Of a stretch of 22,500 nucleotides of DNA, positions 9,690-19,017 are shown piece by piece (position 1 is the first letter of the stretch; every line of letters starts with the position of its first letter). Under the pieces are notes generated by a model. It was not told where the DNA came from. It ran no database searches and was given only the letters and a program-made list of their open reading frames with translations. The stretch lies in the NCBI GenBank assembly GCA_015478945.1, contig JABUQX010078612.1:1-22500 (forward strand). Direction: 5' to 3'. The position numbers were made by a program, and so were the translations under genes. This stretch comes from Trachelipus rathkii. Its lineage: Eukaryota > Arthropoda > Malacostraca > Isopoda > Trachelipodidae.

Positions 9690-10140
9690 TATGTGTGGGC
9701 CGATACATTGAGGTCAAGTCCGCTGATTCACGTCAAAAAAAGTTCTACAAGAGCTCGATGCAGACACCCTCGCCGTTGAAACACACCTCATAGCCATTTG
9801 AGCTAAACGGCCCGGATGTTGGAGGGCCAGACTTGCCCAGACTTGGATAGGGCATCAGCAGTTAGACCGCAGCCGTCATTGACTGCGTTTACCGATGGAA
9901 AAATTACCCACTTCCTCGTTTTTTCGATGGCAAGCTCTAAGACCTGAGACGCAATATTTGGTCTAATCGAGACTTCGAAAGTGGCCGGGCACGGAGCGAC
10001 AACGTTATGCAAACCGGGTGTGCAGTGTATGTGCAGGGCCTGGGGTAAGCCCAAACGCGTGCCGACCTCGGAAAAACGCGTTCTGCTCATCAGAAACCCT
10101 TAATTCGACACACAAACACTGCCCTCAGCGCAAATCGAAA
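9690..10140 (-). other. High-complexity, GC-normal island of unknown identity
   Basis: Composition changes abruptly from AT-rich repeat to about half G+C over 450 bp, as expected of an exon or a younger mobile element. On the minus strand 9803-10090 is open for 95 codons; the product has no domain, signal peptide or motif that I recognise. The frame breaks where a tRNA-like A-box (TAGCTCAAATGG, about 9794-9805, minus) begins, so protein coding and a tRNA-derived SINE are competing readings. Neither is secure. Confidence 0.35.
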
Positions 10141-10199
10141 GATGATTCGCGTTTAGTCCCTCCCACCCTATACACTAACCGTAAAAAAATAAAGAAATG

Positions 10200-11070
10200 C
10201 AACCTATAGCATACCCGAAAAAAATCCCCAAATTTCCCATGATTAGGAGGCTTTCTTCATAACCGACTAGTCTAAGTGGCCTATTTTGGATGTAAATGCA
10301 TACAAATGGTTGAACAATTGCTTGAATACTTGTCCAGTGGTAGGCTTATATTGTAAATTTAATTGAATCATATCATACATTGAGCAATATGTCATATAAA
10401 ATAAGAAGAAAAAATTAAATTTAAATAAATTGCTAAATATTTTTTTTGTTCATATTAAAACTATATTATGTAAATATATATTTTATTTTGCCATTTTAAT
10501 AGTTTTAAAAACCTGTTCATACTTTCAGCCATATTAATAAAAAATTGTTAATTGAACAGCGTATCACTCATTCTTGATGAAAATCATCATCAAAAAAATA
10601 AAAAAATAAAGATAGATATGTTTGTAGCCTATAATATGAAAAATATTTATATATATAATATTATATATATTATAATATATTATTATAAATATAATATATA
10701 ATATATATATATATATATGTTAAAAGTCACCCTAACGCGGAAAACATGTAATAACTGCAAATGATTGCAAATGTAACTGTATATGAAACGAATAGGTTAA
10801 ATTAAAATAAACAGTTTAAGGTGTGAAAATTGAAATTAAAATTGAAATAAAATTTATTTTGTCCGTAATTTTTTGAACCGGACTAATACTTGTCGCATTA
10901 TCGAAAATAAATAAGATTATAAATAATAATAAACGTTTTCAAAAGAGTCCGTTTTTTTATAGATTAGTGTAGATTTTATTGAATAAATGTTAAATATATT
11001 TTTTAAATTGAAAAATCATTATTTTACTTCCTTATTTATTTTCATAAATAATATTAATAATATATACCAA
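10200..11070. other. AT-rich DNA with no gene recognised
   Basis: Contains a TA array at 10645-10717 and otherwise simple AT-rich sequence. No open frame with protein-like composition is visible. Confidence 0.6.
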
Positions 11071-11079
11071 TCTAAACGC

Positions 11080-11160
11080 TAACTACCTAACCCTAACACT
11101 AAACCTAACCTAAACCTAACCTAACAACCTAAACCTAACCTGACTGACCTTGACCTGACC
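11080..11160 (-). repeat. Degenerate (CCTAA)n telomere-like tract, inverted relative to 7210-7400
   Basis: CCTAAACCTAACC and CCTAACC units run over about 80 bp and decay into TGACCTGACC at the right end. A short satellite CCTAAACCTAACCTACC lies near 11240. On the minus strand this is TTAGG, so it faces the 7210-7400 tract across about 3.7 kb. Confidence 0.75.
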
Positions 11161-11289
11161 TAGAAAAGAAATTCATTTTCGTACCCAGGAACATATATTT
11201 AATATCATAAAGGCTACCTGCAAATATTGTCATATATATCCTAAACCTAACCTACCTCCCGGTTCCGTTCTACTTTAAGTAACTTTGTG

Positions 11290-11484
11290 CATATATTTAT
11301 ATAAAATAGTATATATATTATTAAATATATATATACCACAATATATATATATATAATAATAATAAATATATATATATATAATAATATAATAATATATATA
11401 TAAATATATATAATTTAATGATATATAGAAATATAATAATAAATATAATATATATAAAATAATATATATATTATAATATATTAA

Positions 11485-11517
<33 letters not shown>

Positions 11518-11588
11518 AGATTATATATATATAATATATATATAATATAATATATATATATATATAACTATATATAGTATATATATAT
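11290..11588. repeat. (TA)n array, imperfect
   Basis: About 300 bp of TA with AAT/ATA phase slips. Confidence 0.95.
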
Positions 11589-11781
11589 GCGTAAAAAGTT
11601 TTCAAAAATTAAAAATATTATTGCAAATAGATTATCCAAAGAATGCACCACGCTAATTATAGGAAAACGGACGCGAACGTCTTTTCCTTATATTAAATCT
11701 TATTATTTCGATAACGCGAACAAAGTCAATAGTCACGCTCAAAATCCGACAAAAATCAAATGTAATTGCAGAATTTCTTAA
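11587..11781 (+). pseudogene. Short open frame, possible retroelement-derived fragment
   Basis: The 64-codon frame starts at the edge of the TA array. It is Lys/Asn-rich and ends in a KCNCRIS peptide, preceded by an IKS...NKVNSHAQN segment. In metazoan retroelement-associated proteins with a C-terminal GIY-YIG-type nuclease, a stretch like NIK-x-II-x-x-HN followed by CNCR precedes the nuclease domain. The resemblance is short, and the downstream Cys-rich and nuclease parts are missing. It could equally be a chance frame. Confidence 0.2.
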
Positions 11782-11784
11782 TTT

Positions 11785-12120
11785 AACACAAGAATTACTA
11801 CGAAGGTCCTTCACTCAATTCCGAGTGTAAATTAATAAATAAGTTATTATATTATTATAAGTCCTAAATATGAATTAACAGACATTTAATAATTTTCACG
11901 TTTTAATCAGGGTCCCATTTAATAACTCTATACCAAATTAATATTATAGATAGAAGATATATATATAGTTATTATAATATCTTTATATATATATATAATA
12001 TATTATATATAATATAATATATTAAGATATATAATTAGATATATATATATATATATATATAATAATTATTATATATTAATAATACATGTAAATAATATAT
12101 AATATATATATATAAGTAAA
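11785..12120. repeat. AT-rich DNA and (TA)n array
   Basis: Positions 11945-12115 are imperfect TA repeats. Positions 11785-11940 are AT-rich and hold nothing I recognise. Confidence 0.85.
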
Positions 12121-12239
12121 GTATATATGAACCTGACTAGGGTTGGGAAAAAACCATGTTTTTTAAAAAAAAAAAAACAAAACCATTGTTTTTTTAAAAT
12201 AAACCAAAAATAAACCAATTTTTTTTTTTTGGTGTGTTA

Positions 12240-13440
12240 TGGTCTTTGATGGTTTAATGTCTTTTTATTTTTAATAGATTAAAGGCAAAAATCACACTAA
12301 AACTATACACATTGCTAACACATATTTTATAAAATTTCCTTAATAAATTCATAATTATTAAATTTCCAATTTCTGGAACTTAAAACTGGTATAAAATTAT
12401 TATATTTTTGAGTATTTACATAAAACAAAAAGAGGTAAAAAAATCAGGTATATTAATATATAAACTCTATCTCGAAATAATAGCTTAACTTATTCCTACG
12501 AAAAAAAAAAAAAAAAAAAGCATAAAGAAAAGTTTATTAAAATTAATCTATAATGATTATACGATAAGTTACTTTATATATACGTAATGGTGTCATAACA
12601 GTTCGCTACATATATGACAAGCTACCTAAATAGTAATATTTAATAATTAGAAATATAATAGTTTGATAATCCTATGTAATATCATAGACTCGCGTTGCTA
12701 AACTATCAAATCCTATCACTTTCCAGTTAACTTTTAATATAATATAGTATACCATCATAATATACAATATATCTTATTTTATAAATCTAATTATAAGGTC
12801 AGCTAACATAGAATATTTTTATCTTAATTAATGTGTTAAAGAAAAAGAATTACATAGACATAATATATATAGGATATAATTTTTTTATAGAATAAGAATA
12901 AATGATATAAAATAATGGATATAGTAAAATTTTAAAATATCACTTAATATATATCACACCTATATAAATTACACTAAATTATATCATGTATATATTTATA
13001 TATTGCGTATAATCATTATATAATGTATATATCCAATTATATTTTTGTTTTTAAAGTATTGTTTTATAATTAAGATTAATAAGACTAATAAATATTATGC
13101 AGCCATACTATATAGTATATAGTCTTTATCATATATAAATAAGTAGGGTTTTTCTATTTTAAATTTGGTTTAAGCCAAAAATACTATCTCAAAAACTACA
13201 ATAAGTCTACAGCCTGGAAAGAATTACAATATCTTAGGGTAGTAATGACTATAGCAATTTTTAAGTGGCGAAAAGTAAAAAAAAATAAAATGAAAAAAAA
13301 AATGATATACGTTCCAGGCAGATTCAGTAGCTACAAGCGAAAGATACTATTTTTGGAATCCTGTTAAAATTTAGAATAGAAAAAAGTAAAAAAAAAATAA
13401 AAATAAAAAAAATTTTTTAATAAAATAGAAATATATATTA
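12240..13440. other. AT-rich interior, no gene recognised
   Basis: Long A-runs at 12501-12519 and 13380-13420 and generally AT-rich DNA. No open frame with protein-like composition on either strand. Confidence 0.6.
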
Positions 13441-13547
13441 AACCAATTACAGACCTTATAAGGAATCGTTTTTAAAATAAAAATAGACTTCCCTATAAAT
13501 TTTTGCTTTTTTTTTTTTTTTTAACGCTAAAAAGAAATACCCCAAGA

Positions 13548-13755
13548 TTATACCGCACCGATGGCAGGATCCCGTCTCTCGGCCTCCCGGGAAACTACGG
13601 AGACTAATTCCCCCCCCCCTCCGGGAGGTCTCTGGAACCACCGCTCCTGGTAATTGGTATCGCGGTGGTTCCTCCCGCCCCTCACCCCTACAGTGTAGTT
13701 GGAAAACTTTACCCCCCCCCCCTTTTTCCCATGCTGCTCGACCCCTAACAATTTG
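13548..13755. repeat. GC-rich segment with two hairpins and C-runs
   Basis: An abrupt GC-rich block. A perfect 11-bp inverted repeat, GGAACCACCGC (13634-13644) and GCGGTGGTTCC (13662-13672), has a 17-nt loop. A second pair, CCTCCCGG (13583-13590) and CCGGGAGG (13621-13628), sits just left of it. Runs of C occur near 13611-13619 and 13712-13721. The minus-strand open frames here are Gly/Arg-rich and follow from the composition. It may be a nested MITE or part of a larger repeat; the GGTGGTTC motif also occurs near 6220. Confidence 0.6.
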
Positions 13756-13814
13756 CCGTTTGTTATTACCTTACAAAATAATATATATATTTACTATGTA
13801 CCCTGTCTCCTAAA

Positions 13815-14040
13815 AAAAAAAAATAGCCAATTCTTTTTTATTTATTTTATTTATTTATATATTTTTTTAATATTTTCATAAATAAAAAATTTTTCAAGCA
13901 ATTTGCGAAAAAAAAAATGTTTTTCGGTACTATCTATTTTTTTGTTTGACAAAAAAAGCTTTTTTTTTTTTATTTTTTATATTTTTTTTTATTATTTTTT
14001 TATTTATTTTTATTTTTTTTTTAACAGTTTCCGCAAATAA
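13815..14040. repeat. T-rich low-complexity tract (TTTTTATT-like)
   Basis: Mostly runs of T with TTTAT and TTTTATT units, interrupted near 13880-13960. A short plus-strand open frame (13699-13881) is a by-product of composition. Confidence 0.8.
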
Positions 14041-14199
14041 AATTTTTGCCCAGGATTTTCCAAAAATTATTCTCCTCCCTGTAGCTATTGGGAATAGTTT
14101 GAGATAGATGACCGATAAGTTGTTGCTTTTTAAAAACCAAATATCACCGATATTAATAGCTAAAATCCATTAGGATATGCAATCTAACATAATAACATA

Positions 14200-14385
14200 C
14201 CATAACCTATATATATATCTAATAATATTTATGTTAACATATATATATAAAATTATATATATTATAATAATATATATATATTATATATTATATATAAATA
14301 TTATGTATATATATAGATTATAAATATATATAATAATATATATTATAATATATATAAATATAATATATATATATATAATATATAT
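14200..14385. repeat. (TA)n array, imperfect
   Basis: TA repeats running directly into the GA tract. Confidence 0.95.
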
Positions 14386-14479
14386 AGAGAGAGAGAGGGA
14401 GAAGAGGGAAAGAGAATAAAGAGAGAGATAGAGAGGAGAGAGAGGAAAGGAGAGAGGAGAAGGATGAGGAAGAGAGAGA

Positions 14480-14511
<32 letters not shown>

Positions 14512-14690
14512 AGATGAGAGAGAGAGATGGAAAGAGAGAGAGAAGTAGAGAGAGAAGAGAGAGGAGAGAGAGAAGGGACGAGAGGAGAGAGAGAGAGATG
14601 ATGGAGAGAAGGATTGATTGGAGTGATGAAGAGAGAGAATGAACGGGAGAGAGACGAAGAGGAGAGAGAGAGAGAGAGAGATATCGATCA
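14386..14690. repeat. (GA)n polypurine tract, about 300 bp
   Basis: The plus strand is almost entirely A and G (GAGAGA, GGAGAGA, GAAGAGA) with a short break near 14610-14640. The minus-strand open frame over this tract and the TA block (14281-14733) encodes Ser/Leu and Ile/Tyr runs and is not a gene. Confidence 0.9.
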
Positions 14691-14699
14691 TTAAAATGT

Positions 14700-15385
14700 C
14701 GAAAACGAAATTATCAGTTAGAATTTTTAACAAAAAAAGACTTAATTTCCTTCTTACGCTGCCAACCTATTTCAATTTTTCGCACAAGTTCCCAAAATGG
14801 AAAAATAACCCTTATCTTTTCAACAATTAGCAGCGTTGATGATTTGAAGTTATGCTACCAATATGCCTTATGATTTTATATATGACCTTCTCATCTAAAT
14901 TTCTTTGAGAGAAATCCTGTACCAAAGATGAAGGAGTCCTGTTGACAACAGAGATCATTCAAAATAGGTAACTTTATGAAATGGAGGAGAATTTTAATTC
15001 TTATTTTTATCCTTATAAATTCCACTGCTTTTAAATACTCATCCTCTGGAAGTACTGCGGTCTGATATCTTGGGGTTAAAAATATTTATGCCAAATAAGT
15101 GAGCTCTTCACGCCGGTGATACCTCCTTTTTTTACTTTTTATAAATATTTGTCTGTTGAGTCGTGGATTAAGCTATTCTAGCTCCATATTCATATTTTTC
15201 CAAAATATAAACATCATCACTTAGTTTACATCATTGCCTTCTAGCTTGGTTGGTTGATGCTGTTGCCACACACTCCACAAATTGAGTTTTTATTTAAATT
15301 TTGAAATTGTGCCATCGATAATTTGTTAGAGAAAATAAAAAAATACCCTCAAAAGCTTCAAACACTAAACACGGAGTGGTAAAAC
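14700..15385. other. Unique-looking AT-rich DNA, no gene recognised
   Basis: Complexity is higher than in the neighbouring arrays. A few short minus-strand stretches look protein-like (for example PRYQTAVLPEDEYLKAVEF near 15040-15090) but they are interrupted by stops. A transposase remnant would fit the surrounding TIRs, but no signature residues are visible. Confidence 0.35.
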
Positions 15386-15389
15386 ATGT

Positions 15390-15429
15390 AAATATATAAT
15401 AATATATAATATATATATTAATATATATA

Positions 15430-15469
<40 letters not shown>

Positions 15470-15579
15470 AATATTTATATAGTATATATATATATAGATA
15501 TATATAATATACTAATAAATATATAATAATATATATATATATATATATAAATATATAATATATATATTAAATAATATAT

Positions 15580-15621
<42 letters not shown>

Positions 15622-15722
15622 ATATAATATAATATATATATAATATATATATATATAGATATATTTATATATATATATTATATATATATATATATATATA
15701 ATATATATATATAGATATATAA
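15390..15722. repeat. (TA)n array, imperfect
   Basis: About 330 bp of TA with phase slips and occasional G. The open frame across it (Ile/Tyr only) is a compositional by-product. Confidence 0.95.
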
Positions 15723-15869
15723 TCATTCTCACAATAATATAAAATCAGCAGAAAATTTTTTATTGCCTTTCAGTTACTCTTCGATTGAAAAATTGAGAAA
15801 ACCATATCAACATGCTAAAGAAAACCATTAATAAATACATTTTTAAAATATTTTATGCATGTTTTTTTT

Positions 15870-15957
15870 ATGATTTAAACCATTGGTTTTTTTATGTGGT
15901 TTAAACCATGGTTTAAACCAATGGTTTAAACCAAATGGTTTAAACCATCCCACCCTA
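15870..15957. repeat. GGTTTAAACC subterminal repeats at the right transposon end
   Basis: Four to five head-to-tail palindromic units (GGTTTAAACCA with 1-3 nt spacers) lead to CATCCCACCCTAG. The left end (12150-12215) carries related AAACCA and AAATAAACCAA units, less well conserved. Confidence 0.8.
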
Positions 15958-16084
15958 GAACTGGATAATTAACATAGTTGATACTCCAAAATCCTAAGAC
16001 CCCAAATTCAGCCTCTTGGGTTTTTGGATAAATCAATGTATATAGAAGAACGTGTTAAACATAGCTGCTTCCCTTCTACTATTG

Positions 16085-16145
16085 TCTAGATCAACGGTCT
16101 TAACCTAAGGTCCAAGGACTCCGTAGGGTCCTCGAAGGCTTAATG
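16085..16145 (+). mobile_element. hAT-like transposon end (subterminal hairpin type)
   Basis: TCAACGGTCTTAACCTAAGG followed by TCCAAGGACTCCGTAGGGTCC resembles the widespread hAT terminus of the form CA-x-x-GGTTCTTAACCT...GGTCC-x-x-GGACTCC...GGGGTCC. GGTCC-AA-GGACT forms a small hairpin. The matching opposite end was not found downstream within the window, so this is at most one end of a truncated copy. Confidence 0.4.
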
Positions 16146-16620
16146 AAATACTAAGATCTCTTGTAGTTAAAATGAAGAAAATGAATGAATAAACGAAAGC
16201 ATGAAAAAAAAGGAAAGGTAGAAAAAAATTCCCCTCCGTTCCCTTTTTTGTTTTTTTGGGTATAGGATTTAGCTACTGTGTTGGATGTGTCACCTGTCTT
16301 TGAAAAGATCTGTTCAAAGCAGTAAATTTTAAAGTTGTTTAATATCTGTTAAGTGTTGTTTAGAAATTATTATTCTGTTCTAAACAATAGATCAAATCTA
16401 TTATAAGTTCGTTATCATTTTTCAATGTGATCAATGAGTTCACGGTCCTAGAACGAATACTTTGTACAACAAAACTATTCAAAGTTCGGCGTTCGAATTC
16501 TTTTTAAGATTTATTTTTAACATTTACTAAACGATATCATTAGTTGTAGTTTGATTTTTCTATATCTAGTTCACTAATTATAGTGTTTTAATATAATAAA
16601 AATCAAGTTGAATTGAAGTT
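16146..16620. other. AT-rich DNA between the hAT-like end and the LINE tail, no gene recognised
   Basis: Positions 16200-16260 contain an A/G-rich then C/T-rich patch. The remainder is AT-rich and may include the 3' UTR of the LINE fragment on the minus strand. Confidence 0.5.
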
Positions 16621-16621
16621 C

Positions 16622-17205
16622 AAAGACAAATTTCCTTAAGATGTATATCTAACTTTCTCTTGAATAGTTCGATGTTGTCGCTCTTCACCATTTCATAAAC
16701 ACTATTCTACTTGTTAATTACATGGTACAAGAAGAAATTCTTTGATATATTGATGTGAAATCGTTTATGAGAAAATTTATGTCCATTGCTACGTGTTATA
16801 TAATCAATATTGTCAAACTTTAGTATTTTGAAAACTTCATTAATTTCCCTTTCAATCTCCTAGTCTTTAAAGAATGAATATCTAGTTTACTTAGTCGTTG
16901 CTCTTATGACTTATCCTCTTAATTCCGTTGATTATTTGGTTGCCATTGATGGGTTGGTTGAATTCTTTCATTTTTTTCTGTTTTTTAAGGTATGAACTTA
17001 ATAGCTATACTGTGTATTCTAGAGTGGTCTAACTAACATTTTATAGAAAGGAACTTTTATATTTTTAGATTTATATTCGAAGTTTCTGACAATAAAACCT
17101 AGAGCTTTATTAGCTGTCTTAACATCTTCAGTACATTGTTTCGTAAATTTTAAATCCATGTTAATTAATGCCCATAAATCCTTTTCCTCCCTGGCAACTT
17201 TGACA
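16622..17205 (-). pseudogene. LINE ORF2 C-terminal fragment (post-catalytic reverse transcriptase region), frameshifted
   Basis: The minus strand from about 17201 down to 17019 encodes EEKDLWALINMDLKF, then ANKALGFIVRNFEYKS and FYKMLVRPL. These are the conserved EKDLGV...LKFSKQC...ANK-LGFI-RNF and PLYK-LVRP-LEY blocks found after the YADD centre in Jockey/CR1-like metazoan LINEs. A one-base shift at 17019 moves LEY and the SSYLKK block to a neighbouring frame. A third frame gives SKLDIHSLKTRRLKGKL (about 16830-16880), matching the L-L-SL--RRLRGDL block. The end (about 16625-16800) gives NIDYITRS, KNFFLYHVINK and LFKRKLDIHL, like the N-FF--RVVN-WN and FK-RLD-HL ends of the family. The first blocks are lost to the left of a TAG-triplet tract, so the catalytic core is absent. 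No activity is expected. The open frame upstream of 17201 (to 17405) is unrelated Leu/Val-rich sequence. Confidence 0.85.
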
Positions 17206-17245
17206 AGAAGTAGTAGTAGTTGAGGTAGTAGTAGTAGATAAAAAG
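17205..17245. repeat. (TAG)n microsatellite interrupting the LINE
   Basis: AGTAGTAGTAGTTGAGG then TAGTAGTAGTAG. LINE homology stops at its left edge, so the triplet expansion or an insertion marks the break. Confidence 0.8.
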
Positions 17246-17914
17246 AAGAACTAACAACTATTAACAAGTAATAACAAGTAACAATAAGCGATGATAGGTT
17301 GCCATTTAAAAAATGCCCTAATAATATTATTGAAGGACCTTCACATATTTCAAGGCAACAAAATAATCCATAACAGGAAAACAAAAACAAACAAATAACA
17401 AACATATTCGTGTTTTTAAAATAAATATTTACAGCTGTAAAATTTTACTTTGAGGTACAAGAGATATCGTCTTTTTAAAATAAAAGATTTACACGTCTAA
17501 TATAATTATATCTAAAAAATTAAATGTCATAAACTGCTCCTGTCATAAAGGTAATTCATTTTTCATATCATTTATGATTAAAATAAAATTATTTGAAAAC
17601 TTTATGATTGTAAATTAGTTAAAGTTTTAAGCACACGTCAAAACATTGAAATTTGAAAAGTAATAATATGAAAAATTAAATATAGAAAAAAAAATGAAAT
17701 TTATAAAAGTTTAAATTTAATACTTCAAAATATTTTATTGTAATTTTTGGAGAATATTTTAATCAATAACCAAAATCATTTTTTTTTTTTTTTAAATAAA
17801 TTTTGCTGTTCTCGAGTACGTAATTTTATAAATGAAAAAAAATTAAATGTAAATGATTTGAAGTAAACACAAAAACAGAATTGAAATATAAAAAAAAACA
17901 CTTCGATATTTCAT
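17246..17914. other. AT-rich DNA, no gene recognised
   Basis: Contains poly(T) near 17780-17792 and poly(A) near 17675-17690. No protein-like open frame. Confidence 0.6.
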
Positions 17915-17932
17915 TTAAAGAAAAAAATAAAG

Positions 17933-17957
17933 TTTATTAAATCTTACAAAATTTATT
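17933..17957 (-). promoter_or_regulatory. Candidate poly(A) signals, two AATAAA hexamers
   Basis: Minus-strand AATAAA lies at 17957-17952 and 17938-17933, about 65-90 bp after the stop codon at 18022. They would end the 3' UTR of the candidate exon. AATAAA is common in AT-rich DNA; the placement relative to the exon is what gives weight. Confidence 0.45.
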
Positions 17958-18021
17958 TCCAGTTTAATGTTCAAACAAACCAATAGGTTAGAACCCACCA
18001 CACCCTCCTCCGCCAACCTCT

Positions 18022-18264
18022 CTACACCCTCCTGCAAAAGCCATTCCTCCTCCACATACTAGGCGACTTTTTCCTTTCTCTGGTATTTCTATTTGCAGCT
18101 TTCGAGCCTCCACCCGAACCACTACTAAACAATCCGCAACAACAGCCGCCATTATTTTCGTCCTGTCTTCCCCTTTCCCAACCATTATCACTAGGAACTC
18201 GGCGGTTCCTTGCAGCGGAGGAAGGCTCATAAATAATTACATTACCAGGAACATTTGATTGATT
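18022..18264 (-). CDS. Candidate terminal coding exon of an unidentified host gene
   Basis: On the minus strand a TTTCAG acceptor (AG at 18266-18265) is followed by 80 sense codons and a TAG at 18024-18022. Of the three frames entering from the acceptor only this one stays open; the other two stop within about 30 bases. The peptide starts NQSNVPGNVIIYEPSSAA, is rich in Asn, Ser, Gly and Arg, has a Cys cluster GGCCCGLFSSGSGGGS at residues 39-54, and ends in a basic tail (RERKKSP...WRRNGFCRRV). The Cys run could be lipidated or membrane-proximal, but that is speculation. GC content is well above the flanks. The preceding intron would be the TA array at 18268-18597, so the pyrimidine tract is weak. 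No upstream exon was identified. An overlapping Gly-rich frame (17988-18230) is open but is separated from the acceptor by a stop. I do not recognise the protein family. Confidence 0.45.
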   Translation of the reverse strand, partial: NQSNVPGNVIIYEPSSAARNRRVPSDNGWERGRQDENNGGCCCGLFSSGSGGGSKAANRNTRERKKSPSMWRRNGFCRRV

Positions 18265-18267
18265 CTG

Positions 18268-18287
18268 AAATATATATATATATGATA

Positions 18288-18318
<31 letters not shown>

Positions 18319-18343
18319 AATATATTATATATATATATAGTAT

Positions 18344-18388
<45 letters not shown>

Positions 18389-18438
18389 ATAATATATGTA
18401 TATATTATATATATATATATAATATATATTATATATAT

Positions 18439-18478
<40 letters not shown>

Positions 18479-18597
18479 TCTAATATATATATATATATAT
18501 TATTATATAATATATATTATTATATATATATATATATATATATAATATTATCTATATAATATATATATATATAATATATATATATATATAATTAATA
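18268..18597. repeat. (TA)n array, imperfect, about 330 bp
   Basis: Long TA repeat starting within 5 bp of the candidate splice acceptor at 18265. Confidence 0.95.
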
Positions 18598-18599
18598 TT

Positions 18600-19017
18600 G
18601 GTTGCCGGCCCACCACAATACGTGCTGACGGAGGGTATACGGAGAAAGCAAAGGTTCACGTCTCTAGTGGGGAAGGTCGAGAGAAAAACACAAGATAAGA
18701 ATTTTCATTAATATAATACCAGAAAGTATCAAGACACCTATATATCCTCACTAACCTAGCTAAATAATTAAACCTACATATATATAAATCCCCAAAAAAT
18801 ATTATCAATATATATTTACACAATTGTACATTCACGTTAATGTTTATCACTGTATACAAGTCAATGTTTCTTGAAATAAATAGAATACAAGTAATTAAGG
18901 AATTTGTTTATTACGTAACTTTACGTGTTGGATCCGCAGATCTCCAACTCAGACCATAAACGCCGGTGACTTCAATGACGGTGTTCCACACCTCACTCCA
19001 GACTACGATTCTCAGGA
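18600..19017. other. Moderate-complexity DNA; possible retroelement leader upstream of the minisatellite
   Basis: A GC-normal patch at 18600-18680, AT-rich sequence with AATAAA near 18874, then GTTGGATCCGCAGATCTCC (about 18927-18945) and a plus-strand frame running through NDGVPHLTPDYDSQDGSE (about 18976-19029) into the first degenerate 42-bp unit in phase. An LTR-to-leader junction is one reading, but no primer binding site can be assigned with confidence. A minus-strand open frame at 18656-18859 has no recognisable features. Confidence 0.3.

Larger units (their letters stand above)
12137..15957. mobile_element. Candidate hAT-type DNA transposon shell with TIRs and imperfect 8-bp target duplication
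   Basis: The left end reads CTAGGGTTGGGAAAAAACCATG; the reverse complement of the right end reads CTAGGGTGGGATGGTTTAAACCA. Each end is followed inward by AAACC/GGTTT repeats (12160-12215 on the left, 15870-15947 on the right), as in hAT elements whose subterminal regions carry many copies of a short motif. The flanks are GAACCTGA (12129-12136) and GAACTGGA (15958-15965), matching at 6 of 8 positions; hAT insertions duplicate 8 bp. The interior is AT-rich, with TA and GA arrays and a GC-rich hairpin segment. I find no transposase, DDE residues or hATC dimerisation domain, so this would be a non-autonomous or heavily eroded copy with later insertions. The chief doubt is that the ends are short and low in complexity. 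Confidence 0.5.

Noticed and set aside
9740..9813. Possible true tRNA gene on the minus strand
   Set aside because: The A-box-like and B-box-like motifs are at a rough spacing, but the acceptor ends do not pair and no anticodon stem is clear. At most it is a tRNA-derived SINE head.
14281..14733. 150-codon minus-strand open frame rich in Ser/Leu then Ile/Tyr
   Set aside because: It is a direct translation of the GA tract and TA array; no domain and no codon structure beyond the microsatellites.
15475..15732. 85-codon Ile/Tyr frame
   Set aside because: Translation of a pure TA array, open because the repeat phase avoids stops.
17988..18230. Gly-rich minus-strand frame with an ATG start
   Set aside because: A stop separates it from the splice acceptor; the frame ending at 18022 is the one open from the acceptor and looks more protein-like.
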